In this document: positions 8,714 to 17,535 of the stretch, piece by piece | How the letters are laid out: the number at the start of each line of letters is the position of its first letter | Numbering within the stretch: position 1 is the stretch's first letter | Origin: Nitrosospira sp. Nsp14 | Lineage (GTDB): Bacteria; Pseudomonadota; Gammaproteobacteria; Burkholderiales; Nitrosomonadaceae | Assembly (NCBI RefSeq): GCF_900113575.1 | Contig: NZ_FOPV01000006.1 | Location: 1 to 64,000, forward strand | Length of the DNA stretch: 64,000 bases | Direction of reading: 5' to 3' | Notes under the pieces: model-generated | Database searches by the model: none | What the model was told of the DNA's origin: nothing | Seen by the model: only the letters and a program-made list of their open reading frames with translations | Made by a program: the position numbers and the translations under genes

Positions 8714-10510
8714 TTAGAATGCCACGGCAATGGAAAAGTGCATGCGCAGTTTCCCGTCGCGATGACCTCGGGCGAGATCCAGTGCGAGCGGGCCTACCGG
8801 GCTGCGCCAGCGAATGCCGCCGCCATAGCCGACAACAGGATCCAACCGTTGCCAGCTGTCGGCGGCATCACCGACATCGGTGAATATGGCAGCACCCCAG
8901 TTCTGGGTAAGCCAGTGATTATATTCGATGGTTGCAGTGGCAAGGACGCGTCCCCCGACCACGGCGCTGCCCTCTTGCACACCCAGGCTCTGGAAGGGGT
9001 AACCTCTGACCGACTGGATGCCGCCAGCCCGGAACAGGTATTCCTGCGGTATGCCGAAGCGCGAGGGAGCGAACGTATAACCGAGCTCTCCCCGCAGGAA
9101 CAGGACATGCCGGTCCCCCACCGGATACCAGAACTGGTGCCGCGCGTAGGTACGCACAAAATCCTGGTCGGACAGGACCTGCTTGCTGCCACCCCCGACT
9201 CGCAATTCGGTCACGCCGCCATCCCGTGGAAAAAGGGGATTATCCACGGAACGGTAGCGCAAATACCCGTCCAGCGCCAAGGTTTGATTGACCTGGTGCA
9301 GCCCCCCTTCAGGATTACGGTCTTCCCGTTGCCAATTTATTGCAAGCCGCGTTTCGGTATTGCCGAATATCTGATTACGGCTGAGGCCTACTTTTCCCCG
9401 GATGGTTTCAAGCTGCTGGATGAAGTTTCTTTCGGCCGTCGCCCCCAGGGAAAACCAGCGGCCCGCCTCGTTGGGCACGCTGTCGAGCGTGGACGCAAGC
9501 GTCTGACGCTTTTGCTCCACCCGCAAGACACTGTTGAGACGCAAAGCGTGATCTAAAAGGTTGTTGTTGGTGTAATTGATCTCGCCCCGTGCACCAGTAT
9601 TCGAGCTATAGCCGGCGCCAAGGGAGATACGCTGCGTTTGTGCCTCCGACAATACCACTTCCACCGGCGCTGCCTGAGACGCGGCCAGATCCGTCTCCAT
9701 ATGGACGACGACAGAACTGAATTGGGGCATCTTCTGCAGCTTCGTCTGGAAGGTGAGCAACTCATCCCGCTTATAGGGATTGCCCGGTTTGAACGGTACC
9801 AGGTCTCTGATCAATGATTCATCATAACGGCTGAGCCCTTTTATGATCACGGACCCATAACGAAATGCCGGCCCTGAATTCACCGTTACCCATAGACGGG
9901 CCTGGAGTGAGTCGGCATCGACTTCCGCCCTGCTTTCCTCGATCGTTGCTGCGGGATATTCTTCGCTCGTGACGCTGGATAACAATATCGCTTTGGCTTC
10001 TTGCCACGCAAGCGAACGAAACGGCTGACCAACCGCCAATGACCAGGCCCCACGCAACTTTTCAACCCGGGCAAGACGCCCCGGCTCTTTAATCGCCAAG
10101 TCGCCCGTGAATTCGATATGAAGCTCGGCCACCAGCGTTCGGGGCCCTGGATTCACCTCAAGCGACGGTACGTTATGAGGCGGGACTGAACGAACTTTTA
10201 TGGTTGGTTTGAAATAGCCTTCAGTGGCGAGGAGCTCACTGATCTCGCGTTGCGCCCGCCGCGCGAAGGCAGCGCGGGCGATTTCGTCCGTAAGCGGCGC
10301 CATGGGAGGCTGGAAGTGTGTTTCCAGCAAACTCTTCACGGGTTCCGGCGCCTTTATCGTAATGGATGGTGGCGGTTTCTTTTTCCAGAACAGTTGTGCC
10401 TCTGCCTTGCCGATCGTTAACGTTAGCGCCAAGCAAAGCAATACCGGGATAAATACCGATATCGGGATGCCCGCCGTCCGAGAACGGGTGAAGTATGGGA
10501 CGATAGACAT
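8714..10510 (-). CDS. tamA: Translocation and assembly module outer-membrane protein TamA
   Basis: 598 residues; an Omp85-family outer-membrane beta-barrel that partners TamB. Seen: a signal sequence (hydrophobic stretch about residues 15-35 ending GKAEAQ), three POTRA-like domains over roughly residues 45-265, then a 16-strand barrel domain. Barrel landmarks are the conserved VRGYPF motif (about residue 505) and the terminal aromatic AVAF. Length matches E. coli TamA (577). First gene of a two-gene operon with tamB 20 bases downstream. The ATG at 10510 gives a long but acceptable signal peptide; an exact start a few codons away cannot be excluded. Confidence 0.94.
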   Translation of the reverse strand: MSIVPYFTRSRTAGIPISVFIPVLLCLALTLTIGKAEAQLFWKKKPPPSITIKAPEPVKSLLETHFQPPMAPLTDEIARAAFARRAQREISELLATEGYFKPTIKVRSVPPHNVPSLEVNPGPRTLVAELHIEFTGDLAIKEPGRLARVEKLRGAWSLAVGQPFRSLAWQEAKAILLSSVTSEEYPAATIEESRAEVDADSLQARLWVTVNSGPAFRYGSVIIKGLSRYDESLIRDLVPFKPGNPYKRDELLTFQTKLQKMPQFSSVVVHMETDLAASQAAPVEVVLSEAQTQRISLGAGYSSNTGARGEINYTNNNLLDHALRLNSVLRVEQKRQTLASTLDSVPNEAGRWFSLGATAERNFIQQLETIRGKVGLSRNQIFGNTETRLAINWQREDRNPEGGLHQVNQTLALDGYLRYRSVDNPLFPRDGGVTELRVGGGSKQVLSDQDFVRTYARHQFWYPVGDRHVLFLRGELGYTFAPSRFGIPQEYLFRAGGIQSVRGYPFQSLGVQEGSAVVGGRVLATATIEYNHWLTQNWGAAIFTDVGDAADSWQRLDPVVGYGGGIRWRSPVGPLALDLARGHRDGKLRMHFSIAVAF

Positions 10511-10941
10511 GGCTCAATGAGATCACGCGGTGGAAGACCCCAATAAAAGGAATTAAGGGTATTTCCGACCGCAATCATTTCGAGTCCCACTCCCCGTATA
10601 GTGTTCGAGGGACTGAATTGCGGACTCAGAGGTACAGCAAGCAAAGGCTTGCAAAGATAGGTGTTGTGCTCGAGTAGAAATGGCACAGCTGCTGGAATTA
10701 TCGATAATACCTAGCAGCACTTGCCACTGCAACCGAAGAGAACAGTTAACCCTGTGTTAAACGCTGCCTCGTCGGCACGAAGGTCAAGTCAAGCGGCCCA
10801 GCGGTTCAGCGCGAAACCATCCGGGGAGTGAGTGGGTTCGACGGGAGATGTCAGGCGGCAAGCCGATGGTCGGCGCGGTGTTAACAAATCCCGCAAGTAC
10901 ATGATTTCGCTTTTGTCCGTGGCACGAGGCATTAACTTCCA
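10511..10941. other. Intergenic region between pqi operon end and tamA
   Basis: 431 bases with no credible coding frame. All flanking genes are on the minus strand, so it should contain the tamA promoter (towards 10511) and the end of the pqi transcript (towards 10941). I found no convincing intrinsic terminator and no clean sigma-70 pair. Confidence 0.5.
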
Positions 10942-11583
10942 TTAGTTTTCCGTGAAACCGCAGCTTGCCGCTCCACCGCCGTTCAACTGCATGAGATTCT
11001 CCGATATGCTCTCCGCGGCAGCCGCCACCACATATTGAATCCCTTTGACTAGGCTTTCAATACTGTCGCCCGCCGACTCTGATATCAGCGAATAACACGC
11101 GGCGCTACGCGCCTGGGTCGAGTGGGTGATTGTCCAGTCAAACCTCGCGTTAACACTGCTGCCGATCGTTGCGTCGAATTGGCTAAGTTCAACCGCAATA
11201 CGATAGACCGCTTGACCGGGTAGCCGACCACCCCGGATAACTTGTATCGCGCCAATTTTCCCCGCGATAGCCGCGGCAAGCGCATCCCGCAGCTCGTGAT
11301 TAAAAGGGGAAGACCACCGCGCCTGTTCAAGAACCAGGAGTTCACCTCCCTGTCCCTTGCTACTGACGACAAGCTGCGGACGGGCAAGCCGTTCCGGTAC
11401 GCCGACCGGCATTACCTCAATAAAAATCGGAGTAACCGAATATCCTGAATATGGGTCCTTTCCCCTTGTATCAGATGGGACCGACAATGTATAAAATTTC
11501 GTTTTTTCGCCCACAGAGGCACAGCCGGCGGCCAGGAACACTACAGCCAGCAAACCACAGATTGAACTTGGCATGAATTTCAA
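10942..11583 (-). CDS. pqiC: PqiC-like outer-membrane lipoprotein (ABC-type transport auxiliary lipoprotein)
   Basis: 213 residues. PqiC is the lipoprotein partner of the MCE protein PqiB in the Pqi lipid-trafficking system that links inner and outer membranes. Seen: a lipoprotein signal with lipobox LAAGCAS (Cys about residue 21), followed by the family start KFYTLS and the conserved VMPVGVPERLARPQLV segment near residue 60, both typical of this family. Its ATG overlaps the pqiB stop by four bases, indicating translational coupling. It is the last gene of the pqiA-pqiA-pqiB-pqiC operon. The name comes from sequence type and gene order together. Confidence 0.88.
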   Translation of the reverse strand: MKFMPSSICGLLAVVFLAAGCASVGEKTKFYTLSVPSDTRGKDPYSGYSVTPIFIEVMPVGVPERLARPQLVVSSKGQGGELLVLEQARWSSPFNHELRDALAAAIAGKIGAIQVIRGGRLPGQAVYRIAVELSQFDATIGSSVNARFDWTITHSTQARSAACYSLISESAGDSIESLVKGIQYVVAAAAESISENLMQLNGGGAASCGFTEN

Positions 11584-13286
11584 TGCTTGTCCTCCCGCTT
11601 GCCACGGATTATCGCTTCTGGATGACGTTCCAGATAGTCGGTTAGAACTCTCAACGAAGCAGCGGCACGCGCCAGTTCCTGTAAAGCCTCGCGCAAATCC
11701 TGCTGCAAGGGGGCGTCTTCCGCTAGCGTACGCTCCACCGTCCCCAGCGCTTTACGCGCGTCCTTCATGGCGCCGGCAATTTCTGGTGCAACATCGTTAT
11801 TCAACTGCTCGGCCAATCGTCCTGCGCTGTCCAGTGTGTGCTGGAGCGCGTTCAATGATTGCCGCACATCATCGCCGATTTGATCGAACGGGACTTTGCT
11901 GAGCTTGCGCGTTATTTCCGCAATGTGCGCCTGAATTTCATCCGAACCGCCGGGAATGGTTGGCAACTCGATAAGTGTACCGGGAGCGCTCGCATCCGCA
12001 CCGGGCGGCCCTGCTTTTTTTACAACCTTCGATAGAGACCCTTTAGGAAAAAAATCCAGGGCAATATACGCGTGGCCGGTCAGAAGATTAGCCGTTAGTA
12101 GTTTCGCGGCCAAGCCACGGTCCAACATCGATTGCAGACGTTGCTGCGGCGTATGGGCTGGCTGCTTTCCCTCATCAACAGCGACCGTTCCGCTTAGACG
12201 TGCAGGGTAAACTTCTCCCAGCACTGGCATGACGAATTCTTGTTGGCTACTGTCATATTCGATTCCAACCGATTTGACCTTCCCAAGGACGATGCCGCGA
12301 AAACTTATCTCCGCGCCGGGCACCAATCCGCGCACGGATTGCTTGAAATTGAACAATATCATCTGCGGTTCGCCCTCGTTTCCTGACAGCGCTTGAATCT
12401 GGCTTTCCGCCAGGGTGAACGCGGTATTTTCTTTCGCTTTAGGTCCAGGACCTTCCTCTGGCGACTGAAATGCGAGACCCCCGAGCACAATGGAAGCGAA
12501 CGATTGCGTTTTGAGTGAGGCGCCACTGGGACTTATTTGCATATCGATGCCGCTGGCGTGCCAGAAGCGCGTATTGATACCAACCAGCCTGTCGTAGGGA
12601 GTATTAACGAATATACGCACCGTAATGCCTTGACCGTTTTGATCAACATTATACGCCACGACCTGTCCCACCTTCATTCGGCGGTAATAAACGGGCGCGC
12701 CGATATCCAGCGAGCCGATATCGGCGGCATGCAAGACATATTGTTTGCCGGAGGCGTCGCGCGTCACGATGGGGGGCGACTCCAATCCGGTAAACGTATA
12801 TTTTTTTTCACTTGCAACGCCCGGGTCGACGCCTATGTGCGGCCCGAATACCAGGGTGCTCAGTTCCGATATCCCGGAGAGCGCAAGCCGGGGGCGAACA
12901 ACCCAGAATCGGCTGTCGGCCGCGGTAAAGCTCTTGGCCTCTTTTTTCAACTGCACTTTCACCAGGACATAAGAGCGGTCCTCGCTAAGGGTGACGGATT
13001 GCACCACGCCAATTTCAATGTCCTTATATTTAACTTTGGTCTTGTTGCCCGCTTCAAGACCCCCGCCAGATCTGAATGTTATCGTAATTTCCGGGCCGCG
13101 CTGGATTACAGTATTAACCGCGAGGGAAATTCCGATAATGGCGGCAAGTATGGGAATCAACCAGATTAATGAAGGAACCCAATCCTTTTGGCGCGCCTTT
13201 TCAGGTGCCGGCATTGCTTCGGCCAAGTGAACGGCGTCCCCCGCATCCCCGGTTTTCCCTGCCTCATCTGTTCTGTCCCCGTTCAC
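11580..13286 (-). CDS. pqiB: PqiB, MCE/MlaD-domain intermembrane transport protein
   Basis: 568 residues from the GTG at 13286. PqiB forms a hexameric periplasmic tunnel of stacked MCE rings thought to carry lipids between membranes. Seen: an N-terminal transmembrane helix (WVPSLIWLIPILAAIIGISL, about residues 36-55) and three MCE domains; the first begins ITFRSGGGLEAGNKTKVKYK, and the others begin near residues 170 and 290. A coiled-coil-prone C-terminal part follows (about residues 440-540). The frame is open 13 codons further upstream, but the GTG at 13286 overlaps the pqiA stop as GTGA and has GAGGT eight bases before it, so this start is preferred. Coupled at its end to pqiC. Confidence 0.92.
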   Translation of the reverse strand: MNGDRTDEAGKTGDAGDAVHLAEAMPAPEKARQKDWVPSLIWLIPILAAIIGISLAVNTVIQRGPEITITFRSGGGLEAGNKTKVKYKDIEIGVVQSVTLSEDRSYVLVKVQLKKEAKSFTAADSRFWVVRPRLALSGISELSTLVFGPHIGVDPGVASEKKYTFTGLESPPIVTRDASGKQYVLHAADIGSLDIGAPVYYRRMKVGQVVAYNVDQNGQGITVRIFVNTPYDRLVGINTRFWHASGIDMQISPSGASLKTQSFASIVLGGLAFQSPEEGPGPKAKENTAFTLAESQIQALSGNEGEPQMILFNFKQSVRGLVPGAEISFRGIVLGKVKSVGIEYDSSQQEFVMPVLGEVYPARLSGTVAVDEGKQPAHTPQQRLQSMLDRGLAAKLLTANLLTGHAYIALDFFPKGSLSKVVKKAGPPGADASAPGTLIELPTIPGGSDEIQAHIAEITRKLSKVPFDQIGDDVRQSLNALQHTLDSAGRLAEQLNNDVAPEIAGAMKDARKALGTVERTLAEDAPLQQDLREALQELARAAASLRVLTDYLERHPEAIIRGKREDKH

Positions 13287-13912
13287 GCCGTTACCTCGGA
13301 ATCCCGTTCGTTGGCGGCATCCCATATCAAGCGAGGATCAAAGCTCATTGAAGCAAGCATGGTCAGTATCACTACTGCCGCGAACGCTGCGATCCCCGGT
13401 CCCGGATGGACCGCGGCAAAGCCGGGGAGCTGTACAAGACCGGTCAATAACGATACGACGAAAACGTCCAGCATCGACCATCGGCCGATTACTTCGACCA
13501 CGCGGTGAAGTTTTGTCCGCTGCAGGAGTTGCCAGCGACTACGCCGTTGCACCGTTATCAGCAGCAACATCATGGCCGCCAGCTTGAACAGCGGCACCAC
13601 AAAGCTGGCGATAAAAATGATAGCTGCCACTACCCATGAGCCCGAAACCCAGAAATAAATGATGCCGCTCATGATGGTGTCGTGCTGCTCCCCCCGCGGG
13701 AAGGAGGTGGTAACCGTCACGGGAAGCATATTTGCGGGCAAATACAGTATGAAAGCGGCAATCAGGAAGGCCCAAGTTCGACGCACGCTGTCAGGCTTCC
13801 TCATCTGCAGCTTTGCTCCGCAACACCCGCAACGTTCGCTCGCTTCAACCGCTTTCCATAGTTTGGCGCAATGAGCGCAGGCAACCATGTTCAGGCTCGC
13901 CGCCGTTTTCAC
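13283..13912 (-). CDS. pqiA: PqiA-domain membrane protein, second copy
   Basis: 209 residues, one PqiA domain. PqiA is the multi-spanning inner-membrane component of the Pqi system. Seen: an N-terminal zinc-ribbon-like pair CAHC and CGCC (residues about 12-34), then four hydrophobic helices, with the family motif LPANMLPV near residue 60 and a second conserved stretch SMLDVFVVSLLTG near residue 150. The ATG at 13912 overlaps the upstream pqiA stop by four bases, and its own stop overlaps the pqiB start. In E. coli two such domains are fused in one 417-residue protein; here they are separate genes. Confidence 0.9.
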   Translation of the reverse strand: MKTAASLNMVACAHCAKLWKAVEASERCGCCGAKLQMRKPDSVRRTWAFLIAAFILYLPANMLPVTVTTSFPRGEQHDTIMSGIIYFWVSGSWVVAAIIFIASFVVPLFKLAAMMLLLITVQRRSRWQLLQRTKLHRVVEVIGRWSMLDVFVVSLLTGLVQLPGFAAVHPGPGIAAFAAVVILTMLASMSFDPRLIWDAANERDSEVTA

Positions 13913-14595
13913 GATGCTTTGTCCTTTACGGCTTCTTCGATTGATCCACCGGTTCCGGTTCTGTTTGCCGGCATCGCCTTATCGTCATCATTGTTAAGCA
14001 GGGACATGTGCCACATACATTGCGGATCGAATGAGAGCACTGATGCGAGAAGCAAGGCGAGTCCGCCCAATGCCCATAGCGAGATTCCCGGCACGACCGT
14101 TGCCATGCTCGTCATTTTGACAAATGAAACGATGGCGCCGAGCAGCAGAATCTCCAACATAATCCAGGGCCGTAACAATTGAATCATTCGCACCAATAAA
14201 TTGAACCCCAGTGGATTCACCCGCCGCTTTATGCATACAAGCAGATAGAACAGAGCAACAAGTTTAACGAAGGGGAACGCAATGGTCGTTGCAAATATCA
14301 GAAATGCAATCAAGGGCATCCCTGCCGTATTCATGGACAATACGGAGCCCATGAGTGTCGTCTGGTTGGAACGACCATGAAGCTCGATTTCCATAATCGG
14401 AAACGCGTTTGCGACAATGAACATGATCAGAGTTGCAATAGTCAGCGGCAGAATGCGCCTGCGATGGGCCTGCATGTCCCGTTCCAGCTCACCACCGCAG
14501 CGGCTGCAGCGCGCGATCTCGCCAAGTCCCAGCGCTGGCCGGATGTGAACCGCATCGCAATGTTCACAAGCCATTAAACCCGGTATTTCTTGCAC
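13909..14595 (-). CDS. pqiA: PqiA-domain membrane protein, first copy
   Basis: 228 residues, the promoter-proximal half of a split PqiA. Seen: CEHC and CSRC cysteine pairs (residues about 10-33) of a rubredoxin-like zinc ribbon, four transmembrane helices, the motif VANAFPIMEIE near residue 62 and PWIMLEILLLGAIVSFVKM near residue 143. It corresponds to one half of the E. coli PqiA fusion and pairs with the next gene. First gene of the four-gene pqi operon, with four-base overlaps at the next two junctions. The C-terminal tail (about 30 residues) is polar and poorly conserved in appearance. Confidence 0.9.
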   Translation of the reverse strand: MQEIPGLMACEHCDAVHIRPALGLGEIARCSRCGGELERDMQAHRRRILPLTIATLIMFIVANAFPIMEIELHGRSNQTTLMGSVLSMNTAGMPLIAFLIFATTIAFPFVKLVALFYLLVCIKRRVNPLGFNLLVRMIQLLRPWIMLEILLLGAIVSFVKMTSMATVVPGISLWALGGLALLLASVLSFDPQCMWHMSLLNNDDDKAMPANRTGTGGSIEEAVKDKAS

Positions 14596-14894
14596 GGACA
14601 GTCACCGTAGTGGAGTTTCGAGAGTCGTGTTCCGTCGCAGAAAGGATATCTCTGCAAGACGACATAATATTTGCTAGTCCGATTTGCGGGACTACAGGAC
14701 ACGTTGTGAAAATAGAACTCACTTCGAGTTTTAGTCGAGCTTCTCGACTTTTACCAGCTTTTCATCGCCCTTAACCCACATGCACCATGAGGCCGGATGT
14801 ATTCGGCGGCTGAGCGTCCATCTGCTATGCTAGAACGAAGGCCCGGCGGATTGGTCTGAAATACAGTGAGTTTCAAGACAAAAAGGATCGATAA

Positions 14895-16724
14895 ATGGAC
14901 AAGAAAGCGCAACTCAATTTCTGGTACATCATTATCGCCATATTTGGCATTTTGCTCATACAAAGCATGTATTCGCAGTACACCAAGGTGGAGCCGATCC
15001 CTTACAGCCGCTTTCACGAACTGCTCGACCAGGGCAAGATCGCGGAAATTGCCATCACCCAGAATCACATCTACGGTTCGCTCAAGGAGAAAGGTGCGGA
15101 TGGAATCCAGGATTTCGTTACCACCCGCGTCGAGTCCGATCTCGCCGAACAGCTCGACAAACACAAAGTCATATATACCGGGGTAGTGCAGAGCACCTGG
15201 TTGCGCGACCTGCTGTCATGGATCTTGCCCATGGCTATATTCATCGGTATCTGGCTGTTTCTTATTCGTCGCATGAACCCAGGCGGGGTCACCGGCGGAT
15301 TAATGGCAATCGGCAAGAGCCGGGCAAAGGTATTCGTTGAGAAAGAAACAAAAGTTACCTTCGACGATGTGGCCGGGGTCGAAGAGGCGAAGGAGGAACT
15401 GGTCGAAATTATCAATTTCTTGAAAGACCCGCAGGGGTATAGCCGCCTGGGCGGGCGGGCGCCCAAAGGCATCCTGCTGGTTGGCCCGCCGGGCACTGGT
15501 AAGACGCTGCTGGCGCGCGCCGTTGCCGGTGAAGCAGGTGTACCGTTCTTCTCGATTTCAGGCTCCGAATTTGTCGAAATGTTCGTCGGGGTTGGCGCTG
15601 CCCGCGTGCGCGACCTGTTCGAGCAGGCACGCCAGATGGCGCCGGCGATCATTTTCATCGATGAACTGGATTCGCTGGGGAGAGCTCGCGGCGCTTACGG
15701 ACTAGGTGGGCACGACGAGAAGGAGCAAACGCTGAATCAGCTCCTGGCTGAACTTGACGGTTTTGACTCAAAAAGCGGAGTCGTACTACTGGGCGCCACC
15801 AACCGCCCGGAAATTCTTGACCCAGCACTTCTACGGGCTGGCCGGTTCGATCGTCAGGTTCTGGTCGATCGACCAGACAAGCTGGGTCGCGAGCAGATCC
15901 TGGCAGTGCATATGAAAAAGGTAAAACTCGATGCCGATGTGAAGCCGGAACAGATCGCGGCGCTGACACCCGGCTTCACCGGCGCGGATCTGGCCACTCT
16001 GGTCAATGAGGCGGCGCTTCTTGCGACCCGGCGAAACGGCGCGGCAGTAACAATGAACGACTTCAACAATGCCATCGAGCGCGTCGTTGCCGGACTTGAA
16101 AAACGCAACCGCCTGCTGAATCCGTTTGAACGGCGGGTGGTCGCTTTTCATGAGCTGGGACATGCAATGGTCGCACTCGCCCTACCGGGAACCGACGAGG
16201 TGCACAAGATTTCGATCATCCCTCGTGGCGTCGGCGCCCTCGGCTATACCATTCAGCGTCCGACAGAGGACCGCTTCCTGATGAAAAAAACGGAACTTGA
16301 GAACAAGATGGCTGTGATGATGGGCGGACGGGCGTCGGAACAGGTCGTATTCAACGAGATCTCAACCGGCGCATCGGATGACCTGGTGCGTGCTACCGAC
16401 CTTGCCCGAGCCATGGTGCTGCGTTATGGCATGAGCAGTGCATTAGGGAACGTGGCATATGACCGGGAACGCTCAGTCTTCCTGCAGCCAAATATTCCCC
16501 TGCCGCAGAGTCGCGAGTACAGCGAGGAGACGGCTAAAGCAATCGATAGCACGGTGCGCGCACTGGTGGACCGCGCCCTAGAGCGGGCGATCTCCATACT
16601 GAAGATGAACCGGAGCTTGCTGGACCGCACCGCCGAGGAACTGCTCAAGAGTGAAACGCTCAACCCGCCGCAGATAGAAGCGTTGAAACGTGAGATCCGG
16701 AGGGGCGAGGCGCTTGCAGCCTGA
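14895..16724 (+). CDS. ftsH: FtsH-type ATP-dependent zinc metalloprotease
   Basis: 609 residues. FtsH is a membrane-anchored AAA+ protease that degrades membrane and short-lived cytosolic proteins. Seen: a first transmembrane helix (about 9-26), a periplasmic segment, a second helix (about 103-120), Walker A GPPGTGKT (about 200), Walker [12 protein letters not shown] (about 255), the second-region-of-homology arginines in [10 protein letters not shown], and the zinc site HELGH near residue 419. The site has Leu where most FtsH proteins have Ala (HEAGH). AAGGAT precedes the ATG. It is not next to ftsJ/rlmE as the housekeeping copy usually is, and it is slightly short, so it may be a second, specialised paralogue (inference). 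Confidence 0.93.
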   Translation: MDKKAQLNFWYIIIAIFGILLIQSMYSQYTKVEPIPYSRFHELLDQGKIAEIAITQNHIYGSLKEKGADGIQDFVTTRVESDLAEQLDKHKVIYTGVVQSTWLRDLLSWILPMAIFIGIWLFLIRRMNPGGVTGGLMAIGKSRAKVFVEKETKVTFDDVAGVEEAKEELVEIINFLKDPQGYSRLGGRAPKGILLVGPPGTGKTLLARAVAGEAGVPFFSISGSEFVEMFVGVGAARVRDLFEQARQMAPAIIFIDELDSLGRARGAYGLGGHDEKEQTLNQLLAELDGFDSKSGVVLLGATNRPEILDPALLRAGRFDRQVLVDRPDKLGREQILAVHMKKVKLDADVKPEQIAALTPGFTGADLATLVNEAALLATRRNGAAVTMNDFNNAIERVVAGLEKRNRLLNPFERRVVAFHELGHAMVALALPGTDEVHKISIIPRGVGALGYTIQRPTEDRFLMKKTELENKMAVMMGGRASEQVVFNEISTGASDDLVRATDLARAMVLRYGMSSALGNVAYDRERSVFLQPNIPLPQSREYSEETAKAIDSTVRALVDRALERAISILKMNRSLLDRTAEELLKSETLNPPQIEALKREIRRGEALAA

Positions 16725-17060
16725 CCCGGTTCAGCCATGGGGCGGGTGCCGACTTAAGGGGTATTGAAACTCTGTCGCAGAGCACGCTACGCCACATGGG
16801 GATAATCTTGAGTTGCCCCGCGTCGTGCGCAGGTCCCGCCTAGACTCTCGGCGCACGACGCACCAGGCGCGTATTTGCACATGCCATCAGTACTCGATTT
16901 TGCTGCAACGGGAACAGACGTCGCCTCGGAGTGCCTCGCTTGCCATTCTCCTGGAAAGAATGCTGAGGATCACCCATTGGCGCCGTCGCCCTTCGGGCAT
17001 CCCATCCGCACAGCCCATTGTGGTGCCCGGGAGAGCTTGTTCAGAGGCTTTTTAAATAAC
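16725..17060. other. Intergenic region downstream of ftsH
   Basis: About 340 bases without a credible gene. Two plus-strand frames (16813-17055 and 16875-17162) have no ribosome site and no family resemblance; the second runs through the rhlE promoter and leader. Near 17038 is TTGTTCAGAGG, resembling the end of the miniature element at 21855-22128, but I found no partner end. Confidence 0.5.
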
Positions 17061-17089
17061 TGTAATTTACCGCGGCCTTCGTGTATACT
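17061..17089 (+). promoter_or_regulatory. Candidate sigma-70 promoter of the rhlE leader
   Basis: TATACT at 17084-17089 is a near-perfect -10 hexamer in an AT-rich stretch, just before a strong RNA hairpin. The matching -35 region (TGTAAT at 17061-17066, spacer 17) is poor, so this rests mainly on the -10 and the structured RNA that starts right after it. A start site near 17096 would give a leader of about 440 bases. Confidence 0.45.
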
Positions 17090-17096
17090 ACGCAAA

Positions 17097-17535
17097 GCGA
17101 TGGAAAGGGTACAAACGTCGCAACGTGTATCTCTTCCCTTTTCTTCGGTTCATCGTTCCTGACCGTTTCCGATCTCTCTTCGATTTTCCAGTTCCCAGGA
17201 AATTGTGCGGCACGCTGGTTAGCGGCGATGTTTAGGGTTTTCTCGAATAGCATCCCTTAAGCGGGACGCCTGGAAAACTCCTTGTTGTGCGCCAGCGGTG
17301 CTTTGCCCGTCAGTTGTCCGTTTTACGGCAGTCATCTCCTGCTCGCGTGCGTTAGCGCATCAATAATCCCAAGTCCAGCATATACGGGCGACCACAAACG
17401 CGGGAAGCACCCCGGCGCGCTCGAAAAAAGCGACGCGTGGTCATTTACATTGCGGCGATAAGCCTGAGGGCGGCAATGCAGAACTGGAACCCGGAAAATA
17501 CGATGCATCATGCATTCCATTTATAGGAAAACAAA
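17097..17535 (+). promoter_or_regulatory. Long structured 5' leader of rhlE
   Basis: At the predicted 5' end three nested stems fit together: GCGATG (17097-17102) with CATCGT (17151-17156); GAAAGGG (17103-17109) with CCCTTTT (17136-17142); and TAC..ACGT (17110-17118) with ACGTGTA (17123-17129) closing on loop CGCA. The remaining 380 bases to the rhlE start contain no credible frame. Long leaders in front of DEAD-box helicase and cold-shock genes are known to control translation or decay at low temperature; that role here is inference. No Rho-independent terminator is visible inside it. Confidence 0.5.

Noticed and set aside
14751-15164. Minus-strand 137-codon frame over the ftsH start
   Set aside because: It is antisense to the conserved FtsH N-terminus, has no ribosome site and resembles nothing.
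17034-17050. TTGTTCAGAGG resembling the end of the miniature element
   Set aside because: Only about 11 bases match and I found no opposite end or target duplication nearby.
16875-17162. Plus-strand 95-codon frame containing a CxxCH (CLACH) haem motif
   Set aside because: A single short motif with no signal peptide or ribosome site; the frame crosses the rhlE promoter and leader hairpin.
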